Origin: a virus
Length of the DNA stretch: 22,375 nucleotides
Direction: 5' to 3' (one strand)
IMG/VR virus record: IMGVR_UViG_3300007734_000481
Location: 1 to 22,375 of that record
A program made the position numbers and the translations under genes. Within the stretch, counting starts at the first letter, position 1. Each line of letters opens with the position of its first letter. The notes below the pieces were generated by a model. The model ran no database searches and had not been told where the DNA came from. It saw nothing but the letters and a program-made list of their open reading frames with translations. Positions 9,443-18,034 of the stretch are shown in pieces.

Positions 9443-10382
9443 ACTCAATGTGCTTATCATCCCACTTGTGGACAAGCTCAGGCCACAGCAACCGGCCATC
9501 TTTGAATGTCAGCACGGCAAACCCAGACCGCCAGTTTGTAGGACTGTCCTCTAGATAATCCTTAAACTGCGGCCCACTTGGGTCTGCCAAAGTGCCTGTA
9601 TCTACACCGTATCTATTGCCGGTGTAGTCAGCAAAAGGCGTGACCTTTAGCGAGTGCAGATGGCCCGTAACCATCGAAATACCCGCATTAACAGTATTGT
9701 TATGTGTTGCGTGGATACCACTTTTGTAGCGATGTTTCACTACAACTGTTTCAGTCGGCCAGCATGACCAGCATGAAATCCAAGCTGGGAAATGGTCTGA
9801 TAACTTAAAACCGCCAACAGCCATGTACTCTGGAACCGTGTTTGCCAGCCGGTTCTCAAATCGAGCATCGTGGTTGCCAAGCGCCCAGATCAGCTTTGCA
9901 CCATTAGCTGCTTCCTCAATCTCCCCAAGGCTAGCCTCACAAGCCTGTAGTTCTTGTACTACAGACGGCTTGGAGTCCCATCCAATTCTTGGGAATCGGC
10001 TGATTGATGCCCCATCAAAAGCGTCACCATTATTGATAATTGCTTTTGGCCTCAACTCATTGATAGCCCAAAGCAATCCTTTGAACGCTGTTGTCCTGAC
10101 TCCAGGCCAAAAATGAGCGTCTGAAAACACCAAAACAGTGCCGTTCTCGATGCCCAATTCATACCTAGCAGTGTTTTTCTTGAGCATCTCATCTTTGGAT
10201 TCGGATTTGAACCCGCGCTCTTTGTAAGATGCCAAAATCTGGCCCGTATCTTCCTCAATCCTCTTGCGCCGACCAAGGACTGCCCTTTCTGTCATGCCAA
10301 TAATCTTGGCAATCTTTGTTGCGCTGCCATGAGCTTTCCATAACTCTATGAACTCAGCGCGGCTTATGTTCTGAGCCGCCAT
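9408..10382 (-). CDS. Calcineurin-like metallophosphoesterase with N-terminal helix-turn-helix
   Basis: A 324-aa protein. The phosphoesterase core is complete: D88-A-H90 (VFSDAH), GD 119-120 (INNGD), GNHD 169-172 with downstream ARFENR, H224/H227 (HATHN) and GHLH 240-243, which bind two metal ions. Residues ~6-45 (SRAEFIELWKAHGSATKIAK, IIGMTERAVLGRRKRIEE) form a helix-turn-helix, suggesting DNA binding. Related phage proteins of this make-up lie near lysis or packaging genes and could be nucleases or phosphatases acting on DNA; the substrate is unknown. The start overlaps the zincin gene by 29 bp. Last gene of the late unit. Confidence 0.88.
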   Translation of the reverse strand: MAAQNISRAEFIELWKAHGSATKIAKIIGMTERAVLGRRKRIEEDTGQILASYKERGFKSESKDEMLKKNTARYELGIENGTVLVFSDAHFWPGVRTTAFKGLLWAINELRPKAIINNGDAFDGASISRFPRIGWDSKPSVVQELQACEASLGEIEEAANGAKLIWALGNHDARFENRLANTVPEYMAVGGFKLSDHFPAWISCWSCWPTETVVVKHRYKSGIHATHNNTVNAGISMVTGHLHSLKVTPFADYTGNRYGVDTGTLADPSGPQFKDYLEDSPTNWRSGFAVLTFKDGRLLWPELVHKWDDKHIEFRGQIVNVESL

Positions 10383-10740
10383 ATAACACTCTCTCCAGTA
10401 CGTTAATGACTCTGTGCTCTACAGCATCCACCGCATCTGAGTTGGCAGATCTGTCCTGCGCCGTGGTAATTAGGTCATAGAGAAACACATGAAGACACTC
10501 ATGCAGTGCCGTCATAGACAGTGTTTCGGAATTTATGGGAGAAGAGCCAAAATCACCCAGTTGGTAAGTACCAAGCCGCGCTTGACCATCGCACTCCATA
10601 GAGGCCATAGCACCTTTGGCTTGTTTTAGGCTTCTTTCGATCCTCCAATCCATCAGATTGAGGGTCTTTTGCCAATGCTTAACCCAACTATCGAACTCTA
10701 AAGCCTGCTCGGCAGTAGGTTTGTTTTGAGGTTTTGCCAT
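10354..10740 (-). CDS. Small zincin-like metallopeptidase
   Basis: A 128-aa protein from ATG 10740; the longer frame to 10875 overlaps the lysozyme gene out of frame and is rejected. TALHECLHVFLYDL (residues 77-90) contains HExxH (H80, E81, H84), and E98-99 region DAVEHRVINVL supplies a likely third ligand. The N-terminal ~45 residues include FDSWVKHWQKTLNLMDWRIE. Such small phage zincins are common and mostly uncharacterised. It begins 22 bp after the lysozyme stop, so it is in the lysis cluster; a role in lysis or virion maturation is inferred from context only. Confidence 0.75.
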   Translation of the reverse strand: MAKPQNKPTAEQALEFDSWVKHWQKTLNLMDWRIERSLKQAKGAMASMECDGQARLGTYQLGDFGSSPINSETLSMTALHECLHVFLYDLITTAQDRSANSDAVDAVEHRVINVLERVLYGGSEHKPR

Positions 10741-10762
10741 ATCTGCCCATTTTGTAGCCCAT

Positions 10763-11260
10763 CTATGACAGGAACAATTCAATCTCTGCTTTCCTGCGCC
10801 TGACAAGCCCTGGCAACTCCTTGCCACCACCCTTTGTCCAGGCCATAAAAGCCTCCGCAGCGCCTTCCCAGTCACCCCTGTTGGCCTTCATGCGGATCGT
10901 AGAACGCTGCAAGTTGCCTAGCCCTGCGTTAAAGGCAAAAGATACAAGAGCGTCAAAAGCGCCTTGACGGCCAACAACGCCGGGAATAAGTCGTAGAACA
11001 CCACGTTCAAAAGACGCGACATCAGCCGAGAATAGTTCCTCGATCTCCGCTTTACTCCATACACGCGCATCCTCCGGTTTTAAGGAATATTCCTTACGGG
11101 CTGGCTTGCCCTCGCTGGCAACCATAGGCCACCGGATCTGATCCTGATACAAGACATGACCGTATCCAATCGTCCAGATGTGCGCTGGACAGAGATACGG
11201 CTTGTTCCTACACCCCTCAAAGCGGTGCATCAGATCAGCACCGGCCTTGCTTAACTTCAT
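10763..11260 (-). CDS. Endolysin, T4-type lysozyme (glycoside hydrolase family 24)
   Basis: A 165-aa protein, normal length for the family. The catalytic spacing E-8-(D/C)-5-T is met by E15, C24 and T30 (FEGCRNKPYLCPAHIWTIGYGH). The usual Asp is Cys here, a substitution known in natural phage lysozymes and tolerated in T4 lysozyme. GAFDALVSFAFNAGLGNLQR and LPGLVRRRKAEIELFL complete the fold. It cleaves peptidoglycan after holin opening; no signal peptide or SAR anchor is evident. ATG overlaps the holin stop (ATGA, 11257-11260). Confidence 0.93.
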   Translation of the reverse strand: MKLSKAGADLMHRFEGCRNKPYLCPAHIWTIGYGHVLYQDQIRWPMVASEGKPARKEYSLKPEDARVWSKAEIEELFSADVASFERGVLRLIPGVVGRQGAFDALVSFAFNAGLGNLQRSTIRMKANRGDWEGAAEAFMAWTKGGGKELPGLVRRRKAEIELFLS

Positions 11261-11760
11261 TTCTTATTCCATTGACGCGATCCGAACCAGAATCCAATAA
11301 TCCCGCCCAACATCGCCATCTCATCCGGGCTGAAGATTATGTCTGCATACTTGAGAACATCCTCTATGCCTTCAACCAAGCCGGGATTAGCGTACAGGTA
11401 GTAGCACAGGAACAGGTTGATAAAGACCAACTCAAGCACAAAGATGTAGGTCACGGTTGGGCGCACAGTACCAACATAGTTCGCCACCCACTGAGAAGCC
11501 TTCTCCAAGACCTTCTCATCGTGCGCCAGAGCCGCCTCGGTCATCTGGGCCTCGGTCTGCATCATGACCTGATCGGTACGGATTTCCTCAATCTTCTGCT
11601 GTGCAGCAAAGCCTTGAGCCGCCAACTGCAACTCTCGCTCCGTCTGGATCTTGGCAAGCGCCAGTTCGTGCTTCTGATCTGCCTTGTTTTGGAAGTAGTC
11701 CAGCAGCTTAGGAAGGCCCGAAATCAACAGGCCACCAAGGGTAGAGATGAGAGATAGCAT
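11257..11760 (-). CDS. Holin, 3-TM GTA-type
   Basis: A 167-aa protein. N-terminal hydrophobic segment (residues 1-20), a long charged helix/coiled coil (25-90), then WVANYVGTVRPTVTYIFVLE (91-110), TM at ~102-123 and a final TM at ~148-160 (MLGGIIGFWFGSR) ending in a basic tail. This is the layout of the holin of 3 TMs family known from gene-transfer agents and phages. It would form the membrane lesion that releases the lysozyme encoded by the overlapping next gene. It follows the large ejection protein gene by 3 bp. Confidence 0.85.
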   Translation of the reverse strand: MLSLISTLGGLLISGLPKLLDYFQNKADQKHELALAKIQTERELQLAAQGFAAQQKIEEIRTDQVMMQTEAQMTEAALAHDEKVLEKASQWVANYVGTVRPTVTYIFVLELVFINLFLCYYLYANPGLVEGIEDVLKYADIIFSPDEMAMLGGIIGFWFGSRQWNKK

Positions 11761-11763
11761 TGG

Positions 11764-14478
11764 TTACTGCCCTTCAAACATGAAATATGGTTCTTGTTGA
11801 ATTTCCATTGTGCCACTCGGAGAGACAGCGGTAGCTCCACCAACATAACCAGTTCTAGCGACATTCAATCCAAACAGATTAGCCAATTTAGCCAAGTCAT
11901 TTGGGTCAATTGCTTTACGAAAATCAACTTCTTTACCATCCTTAGATATCAGACGAGTACTAGCTTCATTAATTGCCTTGACTCCAGCAGGATCCATGAA
12001 CAACTTTACATGAGCTTGTCGAGTGGCCTCATCAATTTGTGATTGGCCCAACAAACCAAGGATACGGTAACCCTTTTGTAAGTTGCTATAAATGCCGTTA
12101 ACCAAGATATTGCTGATTTGCTGCGGCGCAAGGCCTCCAATAAAACGCCTCAATGCAGACTCTTCAGCAACAGCAGCATCATTAATTGGTAACTTGTTAA
12201 TATCTACCTTTTTTGCCAATCGCGCTGTATCAGCCAATGCCGTAAGATTGTTGACATGATCTTTTCCAAAGACTTGTGTGAACGCATCTTTGTTTTTCTC
12301 TAAGAATCCAAATGGATCTTTAGAATCTAACATCGTGGTTACAAGTTGATTCCTAACAGCCATCTGGACATTGACTTTCTCATCAGGACTGAGTTTATTC
12401 AAGTCCGTAAAGAAGCGATTACGGTATCCTCGACCAGTGGCCCCAAGCATCTTAGAGATGACAGCATCTGTTCCACCAGCGTCATAGTCTCTTAGAAAAC
12501 TCTGTCCAATGCGAGTTTGTTCTGCCCTAGCAGCATCATCAATTGCTATTCTTTCAGCGCCAAGTGCTTGCGACCTTGTAACAGTATCTTGCAACCTTTG
12601 CTGCAACCCAGGAAGACTAGACACAATGTCGCTATAGCCACCGTTGATACTGGTTTTGGAAAGCAGATTTTCAAGTTTGGCTGGATCTACCAAACCATCT
12701 TTGCCCAAAGACTGGTTATACAGTCTAGACATAACAGCTTTTTCTGCTAGTTGCAAACCCTCATCACCAGACACGCGCAAGAACTGCGTCAGTGCAGTAG
12801 GAGATGATGCAATTTGCGGAGCTATTTTTTCAGCATATTCTTGAGAATTGATCCGTTGAACAGCCTCTGCATCTCGGAATGGAATCCCAACCTTGTTGTA
12901 ATAATCTCTATCAAGTTGAGTTATTGCATCGCCAAACGTGGTTTGAGTGCCACGCAAATTGACATTAATGCCTCCGCTTGTACTTTGAACCTGATCTAAA
13001 GCCTCATCTACGCGCTGCTGAAGAACGCGCAACTTATCCTGTCTTTGTGGATCTTTAATACGACGAATATCGTCAGCAACCCTGCGTTTTAGCGAATCAA
13101 GACTGGTAATGTCAAGGCCAATCCGCAAGTCTGGAGCCAATGTTGCTGGAAGTGTTGTTCCAGTTTCTACGCCTTCAACAGATCGACGCAATGCCTTAAA
13201 TTTATTTGATTGCTGTTCAACCAGTTGCAACAAACCAGACTGTCGTGCCCACGGATCTTTTTGAAAAAGATCGAATGCTGTATCCAGCAAGTTTTGTGTT
13301 TGTTGTGCTGGCAACATTGCACCTTGACTGGATGCTTGTTGCAAAACAGCTTCATACTCTGGAGACAAAGCTGCTCGTGCGGCCTTTTCCCTAGCAACAA
13401 CAAGGTTTTGTATTGATGTGCCAAGATTAATTGGAGTTACATCACCAGACAAATTAATGCTGCTCGTCAATCCTTTCAATTGATTGTTGATAGCATCAAC
13501 TCGTTTATTGAAGTCTACTGTTACCTCTTGCGCTTTTGCAGTAGCAGAAGGCATTTCAATACCAGAAGCAGGATACAGTTCAGCAGCCTTGGCCCTTGTC
13601 GCGGTTTGCAAATCTGTATAGAGCTTTTGAACATCAGCCCTAAACTTCAAATCTGTCTTAGCAAGATTTTCAAGTTTAGCTCTCAAAGCAGGGCTATCAA
13701 GTGCCGTGACTCCAGCAGGTTGATCTGCTCCAGTGACAAATTTAAGACGATCATTGATAGCCGTAATACGAGCCATCAAGTTGGGATCAGCTTCGATAGC
13801 TTTACCTATCAAATCCTTTGCACGAGAAAGACCTTCTACATTTGCAAGATCAGCAACATCTAGATCTTTAATGCCTTGTGCCTTTCGTATAACAGACTCT
13901 GTAGCTTTCATTGCTCCAGCGCCACTAAGCAAAGCCAATGTAACGCCACCAAATATCTGCCCAGGCAACCCACCTACTTGACCTCCAATTTCACCGCCGA
14001 ACTCTCCACCAACGCTAGCAACACCTCCAGCAACCGCTTGTGTGCCAAGACCAAGCAATCCTCTGCCACCAATAAGTGACGCTGGATCTAAAGCGCCCTC
14101 AACAAATGCACCAAGATATCTTTGTATGCCCGTTGTAGGTCGAATCTCTGGCTGGACACCAAACAGTCTTTGGACATTTTGTGTGGTAACTTGTTCTAAT
14201 TCTGGTTGAGCGGGAAATGCTCCAGCAAAAGTTCCAGTCGCAGCAGCAGATCCAGCAGTCAAAGCCGCTGGAGTGCGTGTTACACCACGCCGCGCAGACT
14301 CTGTTAAAAATTCACCCATCCCTGTTGCTGGCCGAGGAGCGCGCTCTAAAACAGCAGCAGATGCACTACTAGGTCGCATTTGGACTGCCATAGCAGCAAG
14401 TTGTTTGGCATCCTCAACATTGCCAGCAGCATCAGCCCGTTTCAGGGCTTCCATAACTTGCTCATAAGTTGCGGCCAT
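11764..14478 (-). CDS. Large internal virion (ejection) protein
   Basis: A 904-aa protein. Residues 1-35 (YEQVMEALKRADAAGNVEDA KQLA) form a small helical repeat seen at the N-terminus of many podovirus internal proteins. Residues ~115-190 are a glycine-zipper-like hydrophobic stretch (LIGGRGLLGLGTQAVAGGVA, GGEFGGEIGGQVGG), suited to crossing a membrane. The remainder (200-880) is mostly long helices. No lytic transglycosylase motif is recognised. Position between two other internal-protein genes and the holin supports an ejectosome role, forming the DNA channel across the envelope. The gene is clearly richer in A/T and in A/T-ending codons than the genes on either side. Confidence 0.75.
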   Translation of the reverse strand: MAATYEQVMEALKRADAAGNVEDAKQLAAMAVQMRPSSASAAVLERAPRPATGMGEFLTESARRGVTRTPAALTAGSAAATGTFAGAFPAQPELEQVTTQNVQRLFGVQPEIRPTTGIQRYLGAFVEGALDPASLIGGRGLLGLGTQAVAGGVASVGGEFGGEIGGQVGGLPGQIFGGVTLALLSGAGAMKATESVIRKAQGIKDLDVADLANVEGLSRAKDLIGKAIEADPNLMARITAINDRLKFVTGADQPAGVTALDSPALRAKLENLAKTDLKFRADVQKLYTDLQTATRAKAAELYPASGIEMPSATAKAQEVTVDFNKRVDAINNQLKGLTSSINLSGDVTPINLGTSIQNLVVAREKAARAALSPEYEAVLQQASSQGAMLPAQQTQNLLDTAFDLFQKDPWARQSGLLQLVEQQSNKFKALRRSVEGVETGTTLPATLAPDLRIGLDITSLDSLKRRVADDIRRIKDPQRQDKLRVLQQRVDEALDQVQSTSGGINVNLRGTQTTFGDAITQLDRDYYNKVGIPFRDAEAVQRINSQEYAEKIAPQIASSPTALTQFLRVSGDEGLQLAEKAVMSRLYNQSLGKDGLVDPAKLENLLSKTSINGGYSDIVSSLPGLQQRLQDTVTRSQALGAERIAIDDAARAEQTRIGQSFLRDYDAGGTDAVISKMLGATGRGYRNRFFTDLNKLSPDEKVNVQMAVRNQLVTTMLDSKDPFGFLEKNKDAFTQVFGKDHVNNLTALADTARLAKKVDINKLPINDAAVAEESALRRFIGGLAPQQISNILVNGIYSNLQKGYRILGLLGQSQIDEATRQAHVKLFMDPAGVKAINEASTRLISKDGKEVDFRKAIDPNDLAKLANLFGLNVARTGYVGGATAVSPSGTMEIQQEPYFMFEGQ

Positions 14479-14480
14479 TT

Positions 14481-15932
14481 TTAACTTCCCGGAGATAGGT
14501 ATTTATCAATCAAAGGATTGCCAGTTTTACCAGCTGGCGCAGTTGTGGTTGATGGTTGTGCAGCAGGCGTTGCAACTGGCGGCTTAATTTCGCGGAATTT
14601 AGCAAGTTCCCTGTCAATTTGTTGTATGGTTTTAGTATATTCAGGACTCTTGTCATAGCCCAAGCGTTCTGCTTGATCCATATAGAACTGCTTCTTTTCA
14701 AGCAATGCTCCACGATAGACAGCAGATAAGAATTGCATTGCCTGATCTTTTTGTCGATTTGTGCCGCGACCAGAAATAAATTCAGTGGCAGCTTGAGCAA
14801 GTCGATCATCTAGACCGCCTGTTCTAGCAAATCGTTCAATATCTTTAATAGCTAATGGGCCAGTTTCGCCAACTAGTCTTGCAAGTGTTGCAGGAAGCGC
14901 CCTTGCCGCTACATCATTACTGGTGATCCTGCTAATAGTTTGAATTGCATTTGGAGCAACAGCCAACAATTCATTGGTGCGTTTTAATGTCGGATCATCT
15001 CCAACGAACTTTTCAAACTGCATCCAATCTTTAGGCCCTACTCTCTCCCCAGGCATAATAATTTTGGGAGCAGAAGCTGTTGCTCTACGACCTTGTTCTT
15101 CTTCTACACGTTTATTAACAACTGCTCTTTCAGTTGGTGTGAGTTCATTAAATGGTTTGTCGTAAATCTCTGCTGAAACAGCTTCTCTATCTGCACCAAA
15201 TGCCGGCCCTTTTTGTTCAGCTTTTTGTGGCAATTGTTGTTGTAGTGCAGTAAGACGAGTCGTAGCCCTACGCAAAGCAGCATCTCGCTCTGGGCTTTGT
15301 GGTTGCATTGTGAGCATATCAACAGCTTCTTGAGCGCCTTCGATAGCCGATGCAAGTTGTATTTGTGGAGATTCTTTGGCTTCTTTTGTTGACCTAAGAC
15401 TTTCAAGTTTTGCCTCCAGACTCATTCTCTCCAAATCTGTTAGCCCAGGAGTTTGTAGCGCAACTGTCAAACGTGCAACTTCGTCTGCTTTTGCAATTTC
15501 TGCTGGTGTTTGTTGCACTCGTTCACGAGCAGCTTGTGCCCTAGATGCCTGAGCAGCAGCCTCAAGCCTTCCAATCTCAGCAGTGCTTTTCAGACGTTCT
15601 TGAAGCACTTGCGTCAGTTGCATTGCCCCAACTGGATCATTGGCATCACGGAGTCTTTGAATGCCAGCCTCAATGCTTTTGATATCTGTAGGATCAGTTT
15701 CTCTAGCAATAGCTTGACGATTAGAGATCAGTTGCAGCATAGGATCTTGTCCGCCCAATGCTCCGCCAAGAGCGCCAGCAAGCTGATATGCACCACGACC
15801 AATGGCAAAACGTGCGCTTTGTAATGGGTCTAGCCTTGCATACTCAAGCGCCATCCTGTCCGCTTGTGCGGCTTGTTGCTGTTGATATGCCTCTGGAGTA
15901 AGGCCGAATAGGGATTGAACAATGTCTGCCAT
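14481..15932 (-). CDS. Internal virion protein, coiled-coil rich
   Basis: A 483-aa protein with AAGGA before ATG 15932. N-terminal MADIVQSLFGLTPEAYQQQQ (residues 1-20) followed by a Gly/Ala helical segment (ARFAIGRGAYQLAGALGGAL) is the start pattern of ejection proteins in small podoviruses. Residues ~70-270 are Gln/Ala/Glu/Arg coiled coil (RLEAAAQASRAQAARERVQQ). The C-terminal ~150 residues are more globular, and the last ~30 are Pro/Thr/Ala linker. It sits 3 bp upstream of the 904-aa protein. Its composition is also AT-shifted. Confidence 0.72.
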   Translation of the reverse strand: MADIVQSLFGLTPEAYQQQQAAQADRMALEYARLDPLQSARFAIGRGAYQLAGALGGALGGQDPMLQLISNRQAIARETDPTDIKSIEAGIQRLRDANDPVGAMQLTQVLQERLKSTAEIGRLEAAAQASRAQAARERVQQTPAEIAKADEVARLTVALQTPGLTDLERMSLEAKLESLRSTKEAKESPQIQLASAIEGAQEAVDMLTMQPQSPERDAALRRATTRLTALQQQLPQKAEQKGPAFGADREAVSAEIYDKPFNELTPTERAVVNKRVEEEQGRRATASAPKIIMPGERVGPKDWMQFEKFVGDDPTLKRTNELLAVAPNAIQTISRITSNDVAARALPATLARLVGETGPLAIKDIERFARTGGLDDRLAQAATEFISGRGTNRQKDQAMQFLSAVYRGALLEKKQFYMDQAERLGYDKSPEYTKTIQQIDRELAKFREIKPPVATPAAQPSTTTAPAGKTGNPLIDKYLSPGS

Positions 15933-15941
15933 GATTAGTCC

Positions 15942-17039
15942 TTAGATGAACAACCCGTAGTCTTGATTGCCATAAGCTAGGCCAGTACCAAATCCAGAGC
16001 TACCAAGACCAGTTCTAGAGAATGCAGCCTGAGCGCCACCAAAACCACCACCCAATGCGCCCATTAGCGCAGGATTGCGAGATCCCATCGTCAAGAAATC
16101 TGCAAACGGGTTGTAGGCATTAGCACGATTAAGTGCTTCTGCGGCACTTGTGCCGCCAGCCAAGATGGCTTGAGCAGCCGCAGGACTCCTGCCTTGAGCG
16201 CCAATGTCAATGCCCAACGTAAGAGGTTGCTGTCCAAGAGCCTCGATAGCCTTTGCCTGACTCAGATACGTCTCAAACGGAGCCAGTGCGCCAATCTGAC
16301 CGCGATAAGCTGAACTAAGCAAGTCAGCGCCAGTGCCAAACAACCCAGCACCGAACCGAGTCTGCTCCATGCCAGCCCGTTGTGCATCTGCTGCCAATGC
16401 TGCATCTGCTTGTGCGATAGCGTTGTAATATGCTTCCATCTGTGGATTAGCCGCCGCAAGACCAGCAGCACCGCTAGGACGCGCACCAGTAGCGCCAACA
16501 GCCAGCCCTTCAGTGCCGGTCTGGAACAGGCGATTCTGAAGTTGTGCCAATTGCCTCTCGCGGCTAGGAGCCAACAGTTCTTGCTGACGCGCCATGTACT
16601 GCTGTGCAGCCTGTTGCGGAGACTCTGCAAGGTACTGAGCGCCCAAACCAAACAAGCCTGGGGCTGCGGCCATCAATGGCTGATACAAGCCAGGAGCAGC
16701 TTCTGCCTGGGTCAAACCCATGCCCGTCAGGCCCATCAATCGATCTTGATAAGCCCTTAGCTCAGGAGACACCTCGTAGCCAGCGCCAGTAACACGACCT
16801 TCAGGGCCGTAATCAAACATTGAGCGGCCAAATCGGGTTGTGATGCCTATTGGACGGAAACGCGCTTCTTCAGCAGATGCTTGTCCAGTTCCCTGCAATG
16901 CACCAGCATATGTCTGCGCCGCTCGTTCAGCAGAGCGCCCCTGCAACAAGCCACCAGCAATAGACCCGATTGCACCACCAACTGGGCCACCAAAAAAGCT
17001 CCCAATAGCAGGAACAATTGATTTAACTAAAGAACCCAT
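15942..17039 (-). CDS. Internal virion / DNA-ejection-like protein, Gly-Ala rich
   Basis: A 365-aa protein with GGAG 8 nt before ATG 17039. The N-terminus (SIVPAIGSFFGGPVGGAIGS, IAGGLLQG; residues 7-34) is a glycine-zipper membrane-active helix, as in P22 gp16/gp20-like and pelagic podovirus ejection proteins. The middle is Ala/Gln-rich helix, and the C-terminus is Gly-rich and flexible (LGGGFGGAQAAFSRTGLGSS). Same order as in other podoviruses: tail genes, then internal proteins. Unlike its two downstream partners it is GC-rich. Confidence 0.72.
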   Translation of the reverse strand: MGSLVKSIVPAIGSFFGGPVGGAIGSIAGGLLQGRSAERAAQTYAGALQGTGQASAEEARFRPIGITTRFGRSMFDYGPEGRVTGAGYEVSPELRAYQDRLMGLTGMGLTQAEAAPGLYQPLMAAAPGLFGLGAQYLAESPQQAAQQYMARQQELLAPSRERQLAQLQNRLFQTGTEGLAVGATGARPSGAAGLAAANPQMEAYYNAIAQADAALAADAQRAGMEQTRFGAGLFGTGADLLSSAYRGQIGALAPFETYLSQAKAIEALGQQPLTLGIDIGAQGRSPAAAQAILAGGTSAAEALNRANAYNPFADFLTMGSRNPALMGALGGGFGGAQAAFSRTGLGSSGFGTGLAYGNQDYGLFI

Positions 17040-17042
17040 GAT

Positions 17043-17327
17043 CTATCTCCAGCAATAAATAAATGCCTGCTCACCAGTGTTTGTTGTAATCGCTTGTTCA
17101 CGATCCATTCCAATCGCCTCGGCAAACTTTGTCAACTTCTCGTTTGTAACCTCAATCAACGACAACAGAGGCATCCCAATCAATCCAACCAGTGTCCTCA
17201 TGTCTTTCAGAAACCGCTTCTTGACGCTTGATGTCCACTTGAACACATCCGTATGAAACCATAGCAAGTTGTCAAAGAATTCTAGGTACATTACATACTC
17301 GTTCCTAATGACAACAGGCGTTTTCAT
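17043..17327 (-). CDS. Hypothetical protein between tail fibre and ejection genes
   Basis: A 94-aa protein from ATG 17327, which overlaps the fibre stop (ATGA) and has AAGGA upstream; a GTG at 17342 lies before it and is less likely. The sequence VVIRNEYVMYLEFFDNLLWF (residues 5-24) and the short helices after it show a compact alpha/beta protein ending in EQAFIYCWR. The position just after a tail fibre is typical of fibre chaperones or small GNAT-like assembly helpers, but no such motif is recognised, so this stays a guess from context. Confidence 0.65.
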   Translation of the reverse strand: MKTPVVIRNEYVMYLEFFDNLLWFHTDVFKWTSSVKKRFLKDMRTLVGLIGMPLLSLIEVTNEKLTKFAEAIGMDREQAITTNTGEQAFIYCWR

Positions 17328-18034
17328 GCCGTCCTTTTCCACATATACACAGTTATGTAGGGCTGGTAGTTAGCATTGGTGCCAGAAGAGCCAGCAGAGG
17401 CCACTGTCGTTGAAGCAGTAATTCCCGTTGTACTGGTACTGGTCAGCACATTTTTACCGAAAGAATTCAATCCATCGCTAGATGTCAAACCGCTTGCAAC
17501 AACCGTTCCTATTGCAAATTCGTTGGGTACTTGCGCGGTATGTGAGTGTCCAGAGTCTGTTATTGTTGTTGTGGCTGTATGTGTGTGGCTTACAGCAATA
17601 GCATCTGCCGATCCACCAGTTTCTTCTGCTGTGTCAAAAAGTGCATTGCCAGAGTCAAAACCAACAGGGACACGACCAGCGCCAAATGCAACCCAAGTGC
17701 CAAACCCAAGCAAAGTACCGGGGTTGGTAGAGTTAGTAGCGTTGATGTAAATAGATCCAACTGGATGCAGTGCGGCCATTGCAGCTTGCACAAAGGCAGT
17801 CGTTGCCAGAGCAGTTGTGTTGTTGCCAAAGCTCTGAGTTATGCCAGTAGTACCAGTTGGAAGCGATGGAGTCCCAGTAAACGTAGGAGAGGCAAGATCT
17901 GCCTTGGTGGCAACGGCAGTAGCAATGTTGTTGAATTCAGTGTCAATCTCAGTGCCCTTGACAATCTTCAAAGGATTGCCAGATGCAAGCGCATCTTTAG
18001 TGGCAAAGTTGGTGCTCTTGGTGTAGTTACTCAT
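17324..18034 (-). CDS. Tail fibre / receptor-binding protein with collar-type C-terminus
   Basis: A 236-aa protein. Residues ~1-85 are a repetitive Thr/Ala/Asn-rich shaft (SPTFTGTPSLPTGTTGITQS is a common fibre repeat). Residues ~90-125 contain PVGSIYINATNSTNPGTLLG, FGTWVAFGAGRVPVG, the phage tail-collar/fibre tip motif. SHTHT and GHSHT (~150-168) are metal-binding HxH pairs seen in trimeric tips, and the end NYQPYITVYMWKRTA is the usual last strand. It probably forms a trimer that binds the host surface. Overlaps the stabilization protein by 4 bp. As the only fibre in the window it is the likely host-range determinant. Confidence 0.85.
   Translation of the reverse strand: MSNYTKSTNFATKDALASGNPLKIVKGTEIDTEFNNIATAVATKADLASPTFTGTPSLPTGTTGITQSFGNNTTALATTAFVQAAMAALHPVGSIYINATNSTNPGTLLGFGTWVAFGAGRVPVGFDSGNALFDTAEETGGSADAIAVSHTHTATTTITDSGHSHTAQVPNEFAIGTVVASGLTSSDGLNSFGKNVLTSTSTTGITASTTVASAGSSGTNANYQPYITVYMWKRTA

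Noticed and set aside
9733-9740. Second parS site
   Set aside because: Only the half TGTTTCAC is present; the other arm does not match.
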